From Girardia tigrina (Eukaryota; Platyhelminthes; Tricladida; Dugesiidae), in contig MQRK01240841.1 in the NCBI GenBank assembly GCA_001938485.1, positions 4,967 through 68,966 of the forward strand: 64,000 nucleotides of DNA, read 5' to 3'. Of this stretch, positions 1 through 11,159 are shown one piece after another. The number at the start of each line of letters is the position of its first letter. Positions within the stretch are counted from its first letter, which is position 1. Under the pieces are notes generated by a model. It saw nothing but the letters and a program-made list of their open reading frames with translations. It ran no database searches and was not told the origin of the DNA. Both the position numbers and the translations under genes were made by a program.

Positions 1-471
1 ATCCACATATCATTGAAAGACAAAAAAGGTAGAGATTGGACTGAAATTCTGCCTGAAGTAGAATTCATGATCAATGGTACTGTACAAAGTACAATAAAAA
101 TGAGCCCAGCAGAACTCGTTTATGGCAAGAAAATTTCAAGAGAATGGTATGACGAAACCGACAAAGAAGATGATGAAATTAAATACGTAAAAATACGACA
201 AGAGTAAAGATCAAAATTGTATAAAGAAATTGGAGAAAATAATAATAACGATAATAAAGATGACAAACAACTGATCGAAAGAGAATTTAGAGTAGGTGAC
301 TTGGTATTGATCAAAAAAACAAATGTGTCAAAAACCGAAGATAGATATGAAGGACCAGCTAAAATTGTCGAGAAGCGACATGATAAAAGCTATATTATTA
401 GATTCGAAGGGGGGCGTACCATTGTAAGAAACGTTGAATGGATACGACTTTTTAAACCGAGGGGGATGTGA
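1..471 (+). mobile_element. Ty3/gypsy pol fossil: integrase C-terminal part
   Basis: The left window edge cuts into a Ty3/gypsy polyprotein. What remains is the end of the integrase catalytic domain (DWTEILPEVEFMINGT and SPAELVYGKK, the usual post-catalytic motifs). It is followed by the C-terminal DNA- or chromatin-binding region (GDLVLIKK, DRYEGPAKIVEKRHD, IVRNVEWIRLFKPR). The same block order appears in the minus-strand copy at the right end of the window, so the family assignment is firm. The piece is broken about once in the visible part. Its last codons overlap the start of the LTR that follows, as is common in this group. It is a fossil copy of moderate age. Confidence 0.9.
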
Positions 472-719
472 GGAGAATTATTATCGAAACTAATAATTGT
501 ATGTTGTGTAATTTATGTATGGAATGTTTGAGGTGTGATCTTTGTATTGTTGTGTAATAGGTCACGACCGAAATAGTGTGTATGGTGAAATGAATGAGTG
601 TGTTTGACCCAGATTGATGACGGCATTAATCAATATATATACTGATGATATTCCTCATTTTATTGTCTTTTAAATAAATTTTATGACAATCTCGAAGACT
701 TTTAACAACTCATCTCACA
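467..719 (+). repeat. 3' LTR of the Ty3/gypsy copy at the left edge
   Basis: Directly after a purine-rich tract (ccgaggggga), a block begins TGTGAG and ends CTCACA, a matched inverted LTR terminus, giving about 253 bp. A polyadenylation signal AATAAA lies at 673-678, near the 3' part as expected. The 5' LTR is outside the window, so LTR-LTR identity cannot be judged. The right boundary is inferred from the terminal inverted match. Confidence 0.7.
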
Positions 720-2008
720 CATTTGTTATAATTATTGATAGAAATTTAACAATTATATATCCGACCTTTTTACTATTTTAAGAGAGGACGTAATTCTAAG
801 CAAAGACATGAATTGAGTATTGAGGACGCCATTTTTTCTTTTTAAATCCTACAGCATCAAATGGTTAATGATCGTTTCTTGAATTTTAATTTAAATTATC
901 AGTTTATTAATAATTCAATATAAAAACCATAATCTTTATTTTTAACCCATATTCAAAATAAAAATCAATTAAATTGCTAAGTAGTTATACGTGCTCATCT
1001 AGTAAAATAAAGATATAAAATAAAATTGAAAAAATAATAAAGAATTATTTTAAAAATTTAATTATAAAACATAATTTAATACAGTAAATACGGAGATTTT
1101 ATGATTAAGATTAAATTATATTATTATTATTATATTAAATTGTATTATGTTGGTAAATAGCTAAAACAGTTTTAAAATTTCATCAATAATTTATTTTACT
1201 AAGATTTTATAAAATGGTATTCTTTTAATTTATGATTTATAGGAAGGGTTTTACGAAGTATGAACCACGACATTTTAGTTTATTTCTTATATTTTTAATA
1301 GAATCAATAAATTTATATCACAAAACAATTAATTTTTTAATCAATATTTATAAAACATTAGTGGTAGTTAAAGAGACGACATAACACAGAGGTATGAAAT
1401 AAAGTAACTACAAAGTTTTTATTAAAAGCAAGCTAGAAAGAATTTGAATTTGAAAAATTTTTAATTGTGGTTTAAATTGTTGTAGGTTTTCTATTTTAAC
1501 AATACGTGTAAATTATAAGTTACTTAACGATCATGGAAAAGACATCAATCTTTTGATAAATTACATTACCTTAAATTTGTATATGTTTTCAAATACTTGA
1601 TCTAACAAGGTTTTTGTGGAACCTGTAGCATTTTGTAACTAATCTTTTAAACTTACATTTTTAATAACATTCACATGTCATTCCTTTAAAAACTTTTTCA
1701 TTATTTCTTACTTTTTATACTGACCACAGCTAATTTACCTTCTATTATGACATTGAAAAAATCAAAAATACTGAAATTTACTTGACTTATTTATTTAAAG
1801 TTATCTTGGAAGCTACGATCTCCGAAAACCCTCATGCTTTGACTTTCTTTAATCAAGAAATGAGATTTTTGATTGCGGTTTTGATATGAGATCAAGTGAG
1901 CCGCTTAATTATAAATTAAGGTATCGAAAACCATTTTTAGTCTGTATTGTAAAATTTCTAAAACATACATTTTAACTGTGAATTTGAATAGAATTGGCAA
2001 ACTGTCGA
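720..2008. other. AT-rich DNA, nothing recognised
   Basis: Low-complexity A+T-rich sequence with no open frame, repeat end or RNA that I can support. Confidence 0.5.
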
Positions 2009-2516
2009 ATAAAAAATTTCCAAGCGAATCAAATTTTTTTAATTTTAACGGTTTAACCGTCATGGTCAGAACAAATGATTTTTCAAACGAAATTTACTTA
2101 TATAGTGCAAATAATGAATATGCAATCAATACGTAATCAGTACATCATTTAAAAACTCTCAATAAAGTTGTAGAGAATGCAGTTTAAACGTTAATTTTAG
2201 GATCCAAAGATCTTATATATAACGCTTCACATGTCACTCTCTCCCAATAATTTTTAAATTGAGAGCACAGAATTTTAAAGTGTTGTGAATTTATATCTCT
2301 TCTATATCCTGTAATGTTACTTCCACCTTCATTACAACTGTATTCCATGATTCCCTTACAGAAATGACGTGAAGTCTCTCCAATGTATGTGGCGTTACAC
2401 CCATTACATGTATATTTATAAATAATATACGAACACTGTCCTAATGACGTTGGAGATTTATTGTTGAACATGCTTTCAATTTTTGGGTGCGGGATATTAC
2501 TTTTAAACTTATAAAA
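2009..2516 (-). mobile_element. Penelope-like element, 3' part with GIY-YIG endonuclease
   Basis: On the minus strand, 2184-2516 encodes the C-terminal part of a Penelope-like element protein: a cysteine-rich linker and GIY-YIG type endonuclease core (YKYTCNGCNATYIGETSRHF), then CEALYIRSLDPKINV and a stop. The 3' untranslated region continues down to about 2009. It contains a hairpin related to the hammerhead motif (minus strand, about 2068-2030), decayed in its conserved core (CTGACCA instead of CTGANGA). The reverse transcriptase is absent, so this is a 5'-truncated insertion. A second 3' end lies head-to-head immediately beside it. Penelope-like elements are known to carry GIY-YIG endonucleases and hammerhead ribozymes; the assignment here rests on motif recognition. 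Confidence 0.8.
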
Positions 2517-2720
2517 TCTTTGGATCCTAAAATTAACGTTTAAACTGCACTCTCTACAACTTTGTTGAGTTTTTAAATGATGTAATGATGACGTATTGAT
2601 TACATAATCATTAACTGCACTACATAAGTAAATTTCGTTTGAAAAATCATTTGTTCTGAAGATGACGGTTAAACCATCCAAATTAATAAATTTTGATTGG
2701 CTTGGAAATTTTTTATACAT
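2517..2720 (+). mobile_element. Second Penelope-like 3' end, inverted relative to its neighbour
   Basis: Positions 2517-2720 are the near-identical inverted counterpart of 2009-2216. On the plus strand they start at the last endonuclease codons (LDPKINV, stop) and run through the 3' untranslated region to a hammerhead-like hairpin at 2656-2696. In the hairpin, CTGAAGA is followed by a GACGG/CC-TC stem and then CAAA in place of GAAA, so the core is mutated. An AAATT/AATTT stem follows. Inverted partial copies at the 5' side of an insertion are typical of Penelope-like elements. The 178-codon minus-strand frame at 2184-2720 reads through this block antisense; its first ~68 residues are therefore not a real protein domain. 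Confidence 0.75.
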
Positions 2721-2729
2721 TTTAAGTAT

Positions 2730-5435
2730 TTCATATTATTTCTGAATAACTCTATATAGGAAATTTTGATTAAATCTTTTCCATGTAATTAAATGCCAGT
2801 AACGTTTGTTCTCCGTTTATGAAATTCAGCAGTTTTGTAAGCACTTTTTTCAGAATAAAGATACTTTCTTCAATGAAGTTTTTTACAAGATGTACGATAG
2901 ATAAAATTTTAAATTGAAACATTGTTTACATAATATCGAAATGTGATTTAAAATTTAGAGATTATACAACGATGAAAAACTAATTATTGTGTAAAATTGT
3001 TGAAGCGTTATTATAATTGAAATAATTTTTCATGTTTTATTAACAGATCAAGTTACAACTCCATAAATATATACAGATATTTATTTATTAAAATTTCGTA
3101 AACTAAGGACGTGTATATATATATATATATATATATATACTTCTGCAAGCGTTAGTAATTCTGATTATGCTATGTTGCAAAGAAATTCATGGAACCAATC
3201 ATCCCTTCCTTACTCAAATTTCTCAGTTTACCCATAATCGTCCTATTTAGGTTATGAATTAGAAGATTACTTTTTTTGCATTACGAAGAGTCTTCATGAA
3301 CAAGGTTTTTTTTGGAATTAAAGCAAGAATATGGATTAGCCTCTAGATGTACTATGCTGTTATCAGGTTTTAGGAATTAATGAGGAATCTTCAAAGGCTT
3401 GTCCTGAGCTTTATGTTAAGTTCCGGTTTTTAGTGTGAAGCCCGAATTTTAAGACTTTGTCTTGCTCTTGGATATTAAAAGACGTTGCTAGGTCTTCTCA
3501 AAAATAACAATGTTAAATAAAAACCACTCTTCATTTTCTTCTCAAAAAATCAGGTATTCTTGAAATTACCTACACAACTCCCTAAACAAAACATTTTGTT
3601 TAAACATAAATTTAAGTTTTCTTCTACAAAAGTATTGCAGAATGTCGTCATAAATTGATGGAAACATTTTTTCTGTCCCTATCTTCAAAGTAGAAAAACT
3701 TTGAACGATTTCTCTAATAGACAAAATATCATCCTCCATCTTACTTTATGTTAGTCGGGAGTTTATTGACCAACAACATGATCTTTACATGCATTTGCTT
3801 GAAAATCTTTTCTATTTTTATGATTTCTTGATCAATTTATAATGGTCTTCTAGGTCCTTCTGTATCTGAAATGTCTTTTTTTCCATGCTTAAATTAAGTA
3901 AATCAGTTGTAAAATGTTGTTTGGTAGGTACATTTGATTCCATAAACACTCTGTAATTCTTAGATATCAATTTATCGTTACATAATAAATATGAATCTCC
4001 TTTTATTTCTTATATGAGTTATTACATTGGACTAATTTAAGAGATGTTGATAAAAAATATTTTCATTAAAAAAAGCAATCAGATAGTTATAACTTATTTT
4101 ATACTATCAAATTGACACAAAATCGACTTAGAGAATATTATTTTTGTATAACCACAAAAAGCTCTACATTCTCTAAAAATATTATATCAAAAATTTCCTA
4201 TCAATCAAAATAGATTCACATTAATTAAATAATTCTCTGTTAAAAGTTTAACTGTGTTAGTTGCGTTTATGCCATTGTCGTTATATAGCATTTCAGAAGT
4301 CATATTTAACACAAAAAATTTATTAATGAAAATAAAATCATACGTAAACAAATTTCTCGGTAATTTAATAATTTTGCCATAATTAATTTATTACATTTTT
4401 TTAATTTATTTATTAATTTTAAATTATAATTGTAAAATTTATGTGTAACATTTTATCAAAAACTTTTTAAATTTTAATTTACAAAAATTAAATTCTTTTA
4501 AACTTTTTTTAAAAATTATTTCGTAAAAATATTATATATTTTAATCTGTTATTAATTATTTTAAAATTTTTATTCTAAAACATTTTTTAATCATTTTGCT
4601 CTTAAAATATATCAATTTTTATTAATGTAAACATTTTATGGTTTTATATAATTTTTATTAATTTTTGTTTTATTTAGAAAATTAGTCTTAACGTTTTAAG
4701 TATTATAACTTTTTGTATTTATTTATTTTCTAAAATTTTTAATTAAACAAAATCAATTAATTATTCGGCAAAGTGAAAATTTTAACTACTCTTCATACAC
4801 TGAAAGACAATTTTAAATTGACTGAAATCACTGTTTATCCTAATTGCTTTATTAAGATTCCTAAGGAAGAATGTCCCAAGATCCAAAATTCAATCACTTC
4901 AGACACTTTGTAAAAATGTTTTGAAAATATTTTTTCTTGAAGGAATAAAACAATTTAAATTTTTATTCAAAGTTTATTTTTAAATTAGAGAGAAACAACT
5001 TATACATTATATTCTGTGAGATTTACAATTGTTCTTAAACAAATATTTATCTTTTAGATGATTTCTTCGCTGATGTGAAATCGAAGTAATTCAAGAAAAA
5101 ACAAAAACAAAATCAAGGTAAAAGACAATTGCTTGATTGAACCTTCAAAGAGACTCTTAGACAATTTTCAAAAAAAAATAATCAAATTTATTTAATAATA
5201 TGATTTACATTATCAATGACTCTATTTTAATTAATTTTCTCCCACGGAATTTGACATCTGATTTACGAATTTTATTCAATTTTAATTTTATAATTTTTAT
5301 GAATAAAGGTCAAATTATAATCGGTTCGAAAAAAATACAATCTACGCAATTAATAAATAATTAACTGAAATAAATAAATTACTTGTTTAAATATTTATTA
5401 ATTTTCAAGTTGATTTAAAATATTCTATGTATTCT
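2730..5435. other. AT-rich DNA with an unresolved coding-like stretch and a TA run
   Basis: A (TA)n microsatellite sits at about 3113-3140. Between about 3150 and 3990 the composition is less skewed, and minus-strand frames look like decayed protein (for example SIREIVQSFSTLKIGTEK), but I could not assign a family. From 4000 to 5435 I see only A+T-rich DNA. Confidence 0.4.
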
Positions 5436-5439
5436 TGAT

Positions 5440-6105
5440 TGTGAGGAATATTTTAATTTGCTTGAATGTGTAAATGTATGGATGCTGTATGTTGATTTAA
5501 GTATGTTGAATCTAGAATGGTGATTCTCCCACCCAGATGGAAATTGGTATTTTTTTATTAAGTTTAAAGTGATTGACTATTCGAACATAATTGAAATAAT
5601 GATTTGATAAGTTTAAATTTTTTAAATTAACAATTAAAATTAAGTTTAATATTTTTTAAGAAAAGAAAAGCATTTAATTAGATTTAAATAAATTTAATAA
5701 GATTTAAATTAAAGTCATTTTTAATAATTTGATAACATTTTTATAATTATGTCTATTTATTTAGTATTAATTATTTATTATTTGATTTTTCTGCAAAAAG
5801 TTTTTGCTGGAATAATTATATTTTGTCACAACTGAATATTTCAATGACAAATTGCATGGCGCTCTTATTCCTAAATGGTTTAAATTATTATTTTTAAATC
5901 ATATTTTAAAAAGATTTAGAAAAATTGTTCGAATAATCATGATTAAAATTAGAAATAACGAAACCAATTAGAGCGATGTCAAACGATGAAAGATCTTCCG
6001 AGAGTGTGATGACTCTAAATGTGATAATAATAATAGTAATTCAAATGAGAATTGTCTCAATGTTCTTAATATTGATGATAATAAATATGTTCAAGTGATT
6101 GTTTA
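5440..6105 (+). mobile_element. Ty3/gypsy-type LTR, leader and gag start
   Basis: A block opening TGTGAGGAATATTTT shares long stretches with 57724-58192, including the shared GTATGTTGATTTAAG and CACCCAGATGG segments. It is followed by a leader and a gag start near 5976 in the context caattagagcgatgtc. Only about the first 45 codons of gag are represented, then AT-rich DNA resumes. This is a broken fossil copy, clearly the same subfamily as the 57.7 kb locus. Confidence 0.65.
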
Positions 6106-6417
6106 AATAATTTAATTTTTGGTAGATTTATACTAATTCCATTAATGTTCGATATCAATTACATATATTTCTACATACATTGGATTCCCAAGTTATTATG
6201 GACACTTAATGTTTTTTTAAATTTTAAATTTATATATTGCTTTCAAATTTCCAGGCAACTAACTTTAATAAATAAAAAACATTGAAGACTTAAAATAAAT
6301 TGCTTACGCAAAAAAACCATATAAAGTACAGAAAATTACAAATATTGTCTTAAAAGTGATAGGAAAAAAAATGATAAAACTTTTTCAAAAACAAAATATT
6401 ACTGTCTCACTGTTCTC

Positions 6418-6990
6418 AATTGAAGGCGTCTATGCGTCGGGCCATACTTTCTTTACAGACTTTAGCAGAATCTATGACATTTTGGATATGATGCCACACT
6501 CTCGACAGCTTCTATTAGCTTTTGTTTAGTTGTTATCACTTGCTTAGCTACTACCCTTTTTGTGATTTTCCACATGTTACTCATGTAGTTTATATCCAAA
6601 GGAATTCTGCAGTCAGTGTAAGACTTAAGCATGTTTTCATCTTGAAATTCAGTGACATTTCTGGCTGTGTAAAATGGTGGGGAATCGTGCATAAAAATAT
6701 ACTCTTCCCCATTTAAAAACCATTCTTTCATCTGAAGAAGAAGATGAGTTACCAGCACTCGCTGGTATTGGTCTTTTCTCATCGTTCCCTAGAGATCCCG
6801 AACCTCTGATTGAAATCACATACCACACCATTATACTAATGGTATGTTTTACCTTTTCAACAAGGTGATCCTGGAGGAGCTGCTCTCCAGGGCGCCGTCT
6901 AACAATATAGCATTTGTACAAAAATTTGAGAAGTTGATCCGTCGGAGATTCCTGTAGAACGATACCATAATACATAAATATCATTTCTGA
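6418..6990 (-). pseudogene. Tc1-like transposase remnant
   Basis: Minus-strand frames give a recognisable Tc1 transposase catalytic half: YIVRRRPGEQLLQDH and VKHTISIMVWYVISIRGSGS, then RKDQYQRVL, the second catalytic block YIFMHDSPPFYTARNV, and the tail LIEAVERVWHHIQNVIDSA with SMARRIDAF. The reading frame changes between the VKH..MVW part and the RKDQYQ part, and again in the tail. The motif normally read as QDGAPCH is HDSPPFY, and SPDLNPIENLW has decayed to PLDINYMSNMW. It is dead. I could not find matched inverted terminal repeats, and the DNA-binding N-terminus is not recognisable. Confidence 0.8.
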
Positions 6991-8735
6991 ATAAAAAAAA
7001 TGTTAATTACATGACTCAGTACATATGCTGGTGATTTTTAGGCCATTTAAGTTTCTGTTTTCATTGCCTAAGTCAGACATGGTCGTTTAATAGGTTGATG
7101 ACTCATCAGGTTTTCTTCAGTAAAAAGTCTTTAAATTGTCTTTTTCTAAACTTTAATTCATTTGTTATTATATAGCGGTCAGGCGATCTACAGTCTACAA
7201 TTTTCGAGACATATTCCTGATTTTATGGTCAGTAAGAAGAGTTGTGATTCTTTTCTGACTCATTTTTCCATTCGAGCTACTTTTAAAGGCATGTTGTTTT
7301 ACTAAAGTTTGTTCTCATAACTCGAAATTAAAAACTCCAATACGGAAAACAAATTTCGAAAGTAAGAAGAAAAAAGTACATAATTTATACAAATTACTTT
7401 TTAAGTTTTATTGTTTACATAAAAATAAATCTTGTCGATCTAAAGTTTATTTTCCAATGAGTTTTCAATGTTTTTTCAATAAATATTTACGATTTTCTAT
7501 ACTGATTTGAAAATATTTTCTAATTATCAAACTTTCTAATTTATTGAAAAAAATATTTTACTATCAATTAATAAGAATTTAAGTTTCAAAAAATATTTAT
7601 GTTTTTAAATCGTTTAAAGGGGGAAATGATCCAACAAAAATGCACATAACAATTTCCTAAAATCATAACAAAAAATAAATAAAAATCAGCAAATATTATT
7701 TTCAATCAAAGTATTCAGTAATTAAAAATAAGAAAAAAATATTCAATTAAGTAAAATATATTCCTTTCAAAGCTAAAAAGAAATTAAGAATAATCCAAAT
7801 CCGGAAATTAATTATGACTTATTTTACAATTATTAAATTGAAATTTATTTTATTGATTTTTTTCGTAAATTAAAAGTATTTTTTTCTTAATAATTCTTTA
7901 TACTGTTTTTAAATGGTATGTATTTTTTAAGATTTTTTTTTTATTTTATATATATTTTTATATATGAAAAAAATGATTTTTGTTAATATTTTTTTAATTT
8001 TTTTATATTTATATTTTATTAATTATATTTTTTTTAATTTTATATTTCATTTATTAATATTTAAATAGAATATTTTTATTTAAAAAAATTATTTTTATAA
8101 ATTCAGAAACGTTTTGTTAATCTTTTTTTGTAAAAGGTTAATGAAAATAAACGTATAAATAAATTAATATTGACTGTTATTTTGTGAACACAGAAATTGA
8201 ATTTATTAAAAATAAGAAACTCTAATATAAAAAATTTTTAAAAAAGATAATTATAAAATAATCTTTTAAAGAATATAATCTAATTACTTCCTTTATAAAG
8301 AAATTCTTTTTTATCAAATGTCACACTGCAAGAAAATTAGTTTTACTTTTTTTATACTTGTCTACATTTCATATTATTATATATATAATTAAATGTTATT
8401 CTGTGTCCAACAGATTTTTTTTCGTGATGGGTTTAAATGCAATACAATGTTACTTTTTTCTACAATACTTCATAACGAAAAAGTAATTTCTATTTATACA
8501 TTTTATAAAAAAATGTTTTTAATTTCGTAAATAATTATCAACAATTAACAGTTTTTATCTATAATCGTATGAAAGTTTGTTGACAAAAAGAATTCTCTTG
8601 TTGACTATACTCGGGAAAAAGAGAACAAAAAGCAAGAGAAAAATAGAGAGCAATATTAAAGATATTCGAATATTAAATGAATTTTATAGATTAATTTCCT
8701 TTTAATTAATCTATCTTTACTCTTAATGATATTTG
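6991..8735. other. AT-rich DNA, nothing firm
   Basis: A slightly less AT-rich patch at 7050-7330 may be the lost N-terminal part of the Tc1 remnant, but no helix-turn-helix is readable. The rest is A+T-rich low-complexity sequence. Confidence 0.4.
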
Positions 8736-8740
8736 TTTTC

Positions 8741-9692
8741 TGTGAGGAATACTTGGTGTATAATTGTTTTTGTAGTTTTTGCATGTTCAAATGTTGTATG
8801 TTGATTTGGGATTGTGCCTCTCCTAATTAGATAGATTATCAATATTTAATTTCTTATAATCTGAAACTAATTTATTTAAATTTAGATTTAATATTCAAAT
8901 TTTTAATTTTTATTATTGCAACTTTTAAGCAATTTTATTGATTTTATTTTTGTAAATTTTTAAATAATTAAAATCAAATTAATGTTTAAAAATGAATATA
9001 GCAAAATTTTATTTAAGCCAATAAAATTTAAATTAAACATTTTTTTATAAAATAATTTTCTCAAGCATAGTTCAGATTATAATGAGAGATATTGAACATT
9101 GAGTGATGGATTATAGTGAAAGTAATACTATTGATCATCATAAAGATGATAAGAAATGTAAATGTAATAAATGTTCTGTCAAATGTGTGAGTTCTCTTAA
9201 CATGGTGACTTCACACCACGTGACTCCGAACATCAAAGTTCCAGAAACATTCGATGGATCCGAGCACAAATTAGAAGAATTCCAGATAAGTTTTAACAGG
9301 TATTTAAAGATTATGGGATTATCAAAGGAGAGAAAAATCATACTAGTAACACCCTACTTGACTCCAGATGCGATTCTGAGATACGAGAAGGCCTCAGGGA
9401 GCACTTACGAAGAGAAAATGCGAGCAGCATTTTCAAATGAGAAGTCTATTTTAAATTTGACGAAAGATCTCATAGAGTTAAGAGTAGGTTGCGGTGACCA
9501 TTTGCATTCCGCAAAGCAGAGAAGATAATCGAAAAATTAATGGAGAAAAAGTTTGGTAAGAAAGAACTATCAAACTTGGTCTATTCTCATATGATTGACG
9601 ATGATAACGTCGATCAGGAGATAGCGATTCGAGGTGTAACAAAGGCAGAAGAGATTGAAAACATACATTCAAATCCCATTGACGAAATGTAA
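8741..9692 (+). mobile_element. Ty3/gypsy LTR, leader and partial gag
   Basis: TGTGAGGAATACTTGG opens an LTR-like block with the shared GTTGTATGTTGATTTGG segment. A gag frame starts at about 9103. Its N-terminus has a CKCNK/CSVKC cysteine motif. A capsid-like retrotransposon gag region follows (VPETFDGSEHKLEEFQISF, KERKIILVTPYL, YEEKMRAAFS). The gag similarity stops at about 9692, where a second, convergent gag copy begins. It is a broken fossil with about one break inside the gag part; pol is absent. Confidence 0.8.
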
Positions 9693-11155
9693 GCAACGGG
9701 ATCGCTTCGGCTTTTTCCGGTTCACTATCATGTAAAATTAATTCCTCTTCAAATTTTCCGTGTTGTGAATTTCATCATAAAGACATAAAATCTTCCATGG
9801 CCTCTGATAACTGCTGTTCTGCAAGACTAAATTCCCTAAAACAATGACCAGATTTGCTGCATATTATACATTTATCCTTCAATGGATATTGAAAACGCCT
9901 GTCATCATTTTCCACGCAACAAAAACACTGACCTTGGTTCAGTCGATCTTCGTACGGCGGGGGTAGTCCACGAAATCTATAATAGAGTTTTTGAGCTAAA
10001 TGTTTCAGAGAAACAGAAGGCTGCTGTCTCACCGGCGTTTGTCGGAATTCAGAAATAACCGATTATGTAGGACTAATCCGGTTGGAAAAGTCCCTATCTA
10101 TGAATCTCACATCCATTGATCTTTTGGGACCAAACTTAGACTGCTGAAATTGCATTTTTGGTTGGTATTTCAGAGCTTGCACATAATTTAGGGGATTCTT
10201 CCGCTTGATATTTGTCTTATTATTAAAAGCATTTACTTCAATTTTATCATCTTCCGAGATCTCGCGTTTCTCGTAGACCTCCGCCATTGACCTCATATTT
10301 TCTCTCTTCATTTCCGGTTTCAGAACCAGTGAATCTCTCAAACCGGTACTACGCACCCGTTTCGTTAAATTCTCATTTAAGATTTGTTCCCGACTCAACT
10401 TTGAGTCTAAAACACTGTTAATTAGTTTCTTTACCCGGATTTCAAACGTGGTAAATCTCTCTTTTGGCTCTTGCTTGACATTTGCCAGTTCCATGAAATT
10501 ATCCAAGATTTACTTCTTTACCATAAATGTGTCACGAAACCAATCTCGAGCTTCTACCTTAGTTATTTCATTCCTTTTTGAGTTCTTCCATAATTCTGCA
10601 GCTTCTTACAATAATAAATCAAATGCACTGATCAAAGGCGAATCATTTAATGACAGACACTCCTTGATATCCTTTAGCAATTTTCCAGCCTTTTGCAATT
10701 CTTAACCGTAAAACTTACGGATATTGAAACTGAAAATTTCTTGAATCTTCTTCGGCAGCGACTCAAACAAAATATTTCTTTTTTTGGCTTCTCGTAATTA
10801 CGTTGATATTCTCGGCGTGGTCGCCAGTTACATTTTTAGTTTCTTTAAAATCCATAAGTCATATTCCGCGTACAAAAACAATATTTAACAATTAATCAAT
10901 CACACATAACTACTACAACATTATTTTTCTTCACGACAATACTAGACTGCACGTCTGAAAACCACTGAAAAAGTACTTGCAAACACTTAAATGGAATGTC
11001 TTAATCAAACCACCGTATTCTCCAGAAATTGGTCCCTAGGATTTTCACCTGTTTTGTGTGATGGCTCATGGTTCGTTGCCGGATAAATTTACTTTTAACA
11101 ATAACGAAAAGAAATCGTTATTTCGCCCTTAAAACACAAAAAAATTGATTCCAAC
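9693..11155 (-). mobile_element. Ty3/gypsy gag and leader of a second subfamily
   Basis: On the minus strand, an LTR-like start (TGTTGGAATC at about 11154) and leader precede a gag that begins near 10855 (MDFKETKNVTGDHAENINV). The middle gag region is seen in 10063-10506 (EPKERFTTFEIRVKKLINS). A zinc-knuckle-like segment follows in 9775-10032 (KCIICSKSGH). It meets the plus-strand gag fragment tail to tail at about 9692. It is a fossil with several breaks, and pol is missing. Confidence 0.75.
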
Positions 11156-11159
11156 ACCT

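Noticed and set aside
2517-2720. First 68 residues of the minus-strand endonuclease frame as a protein domain
   Set aside because: They are antisense to the inverted Penelope-like 3' region and ribozyme-like hairpin.
10448-10705. 85-codon plus-strand frame
   Set aside because: A shadow of the minus-strand gag region.
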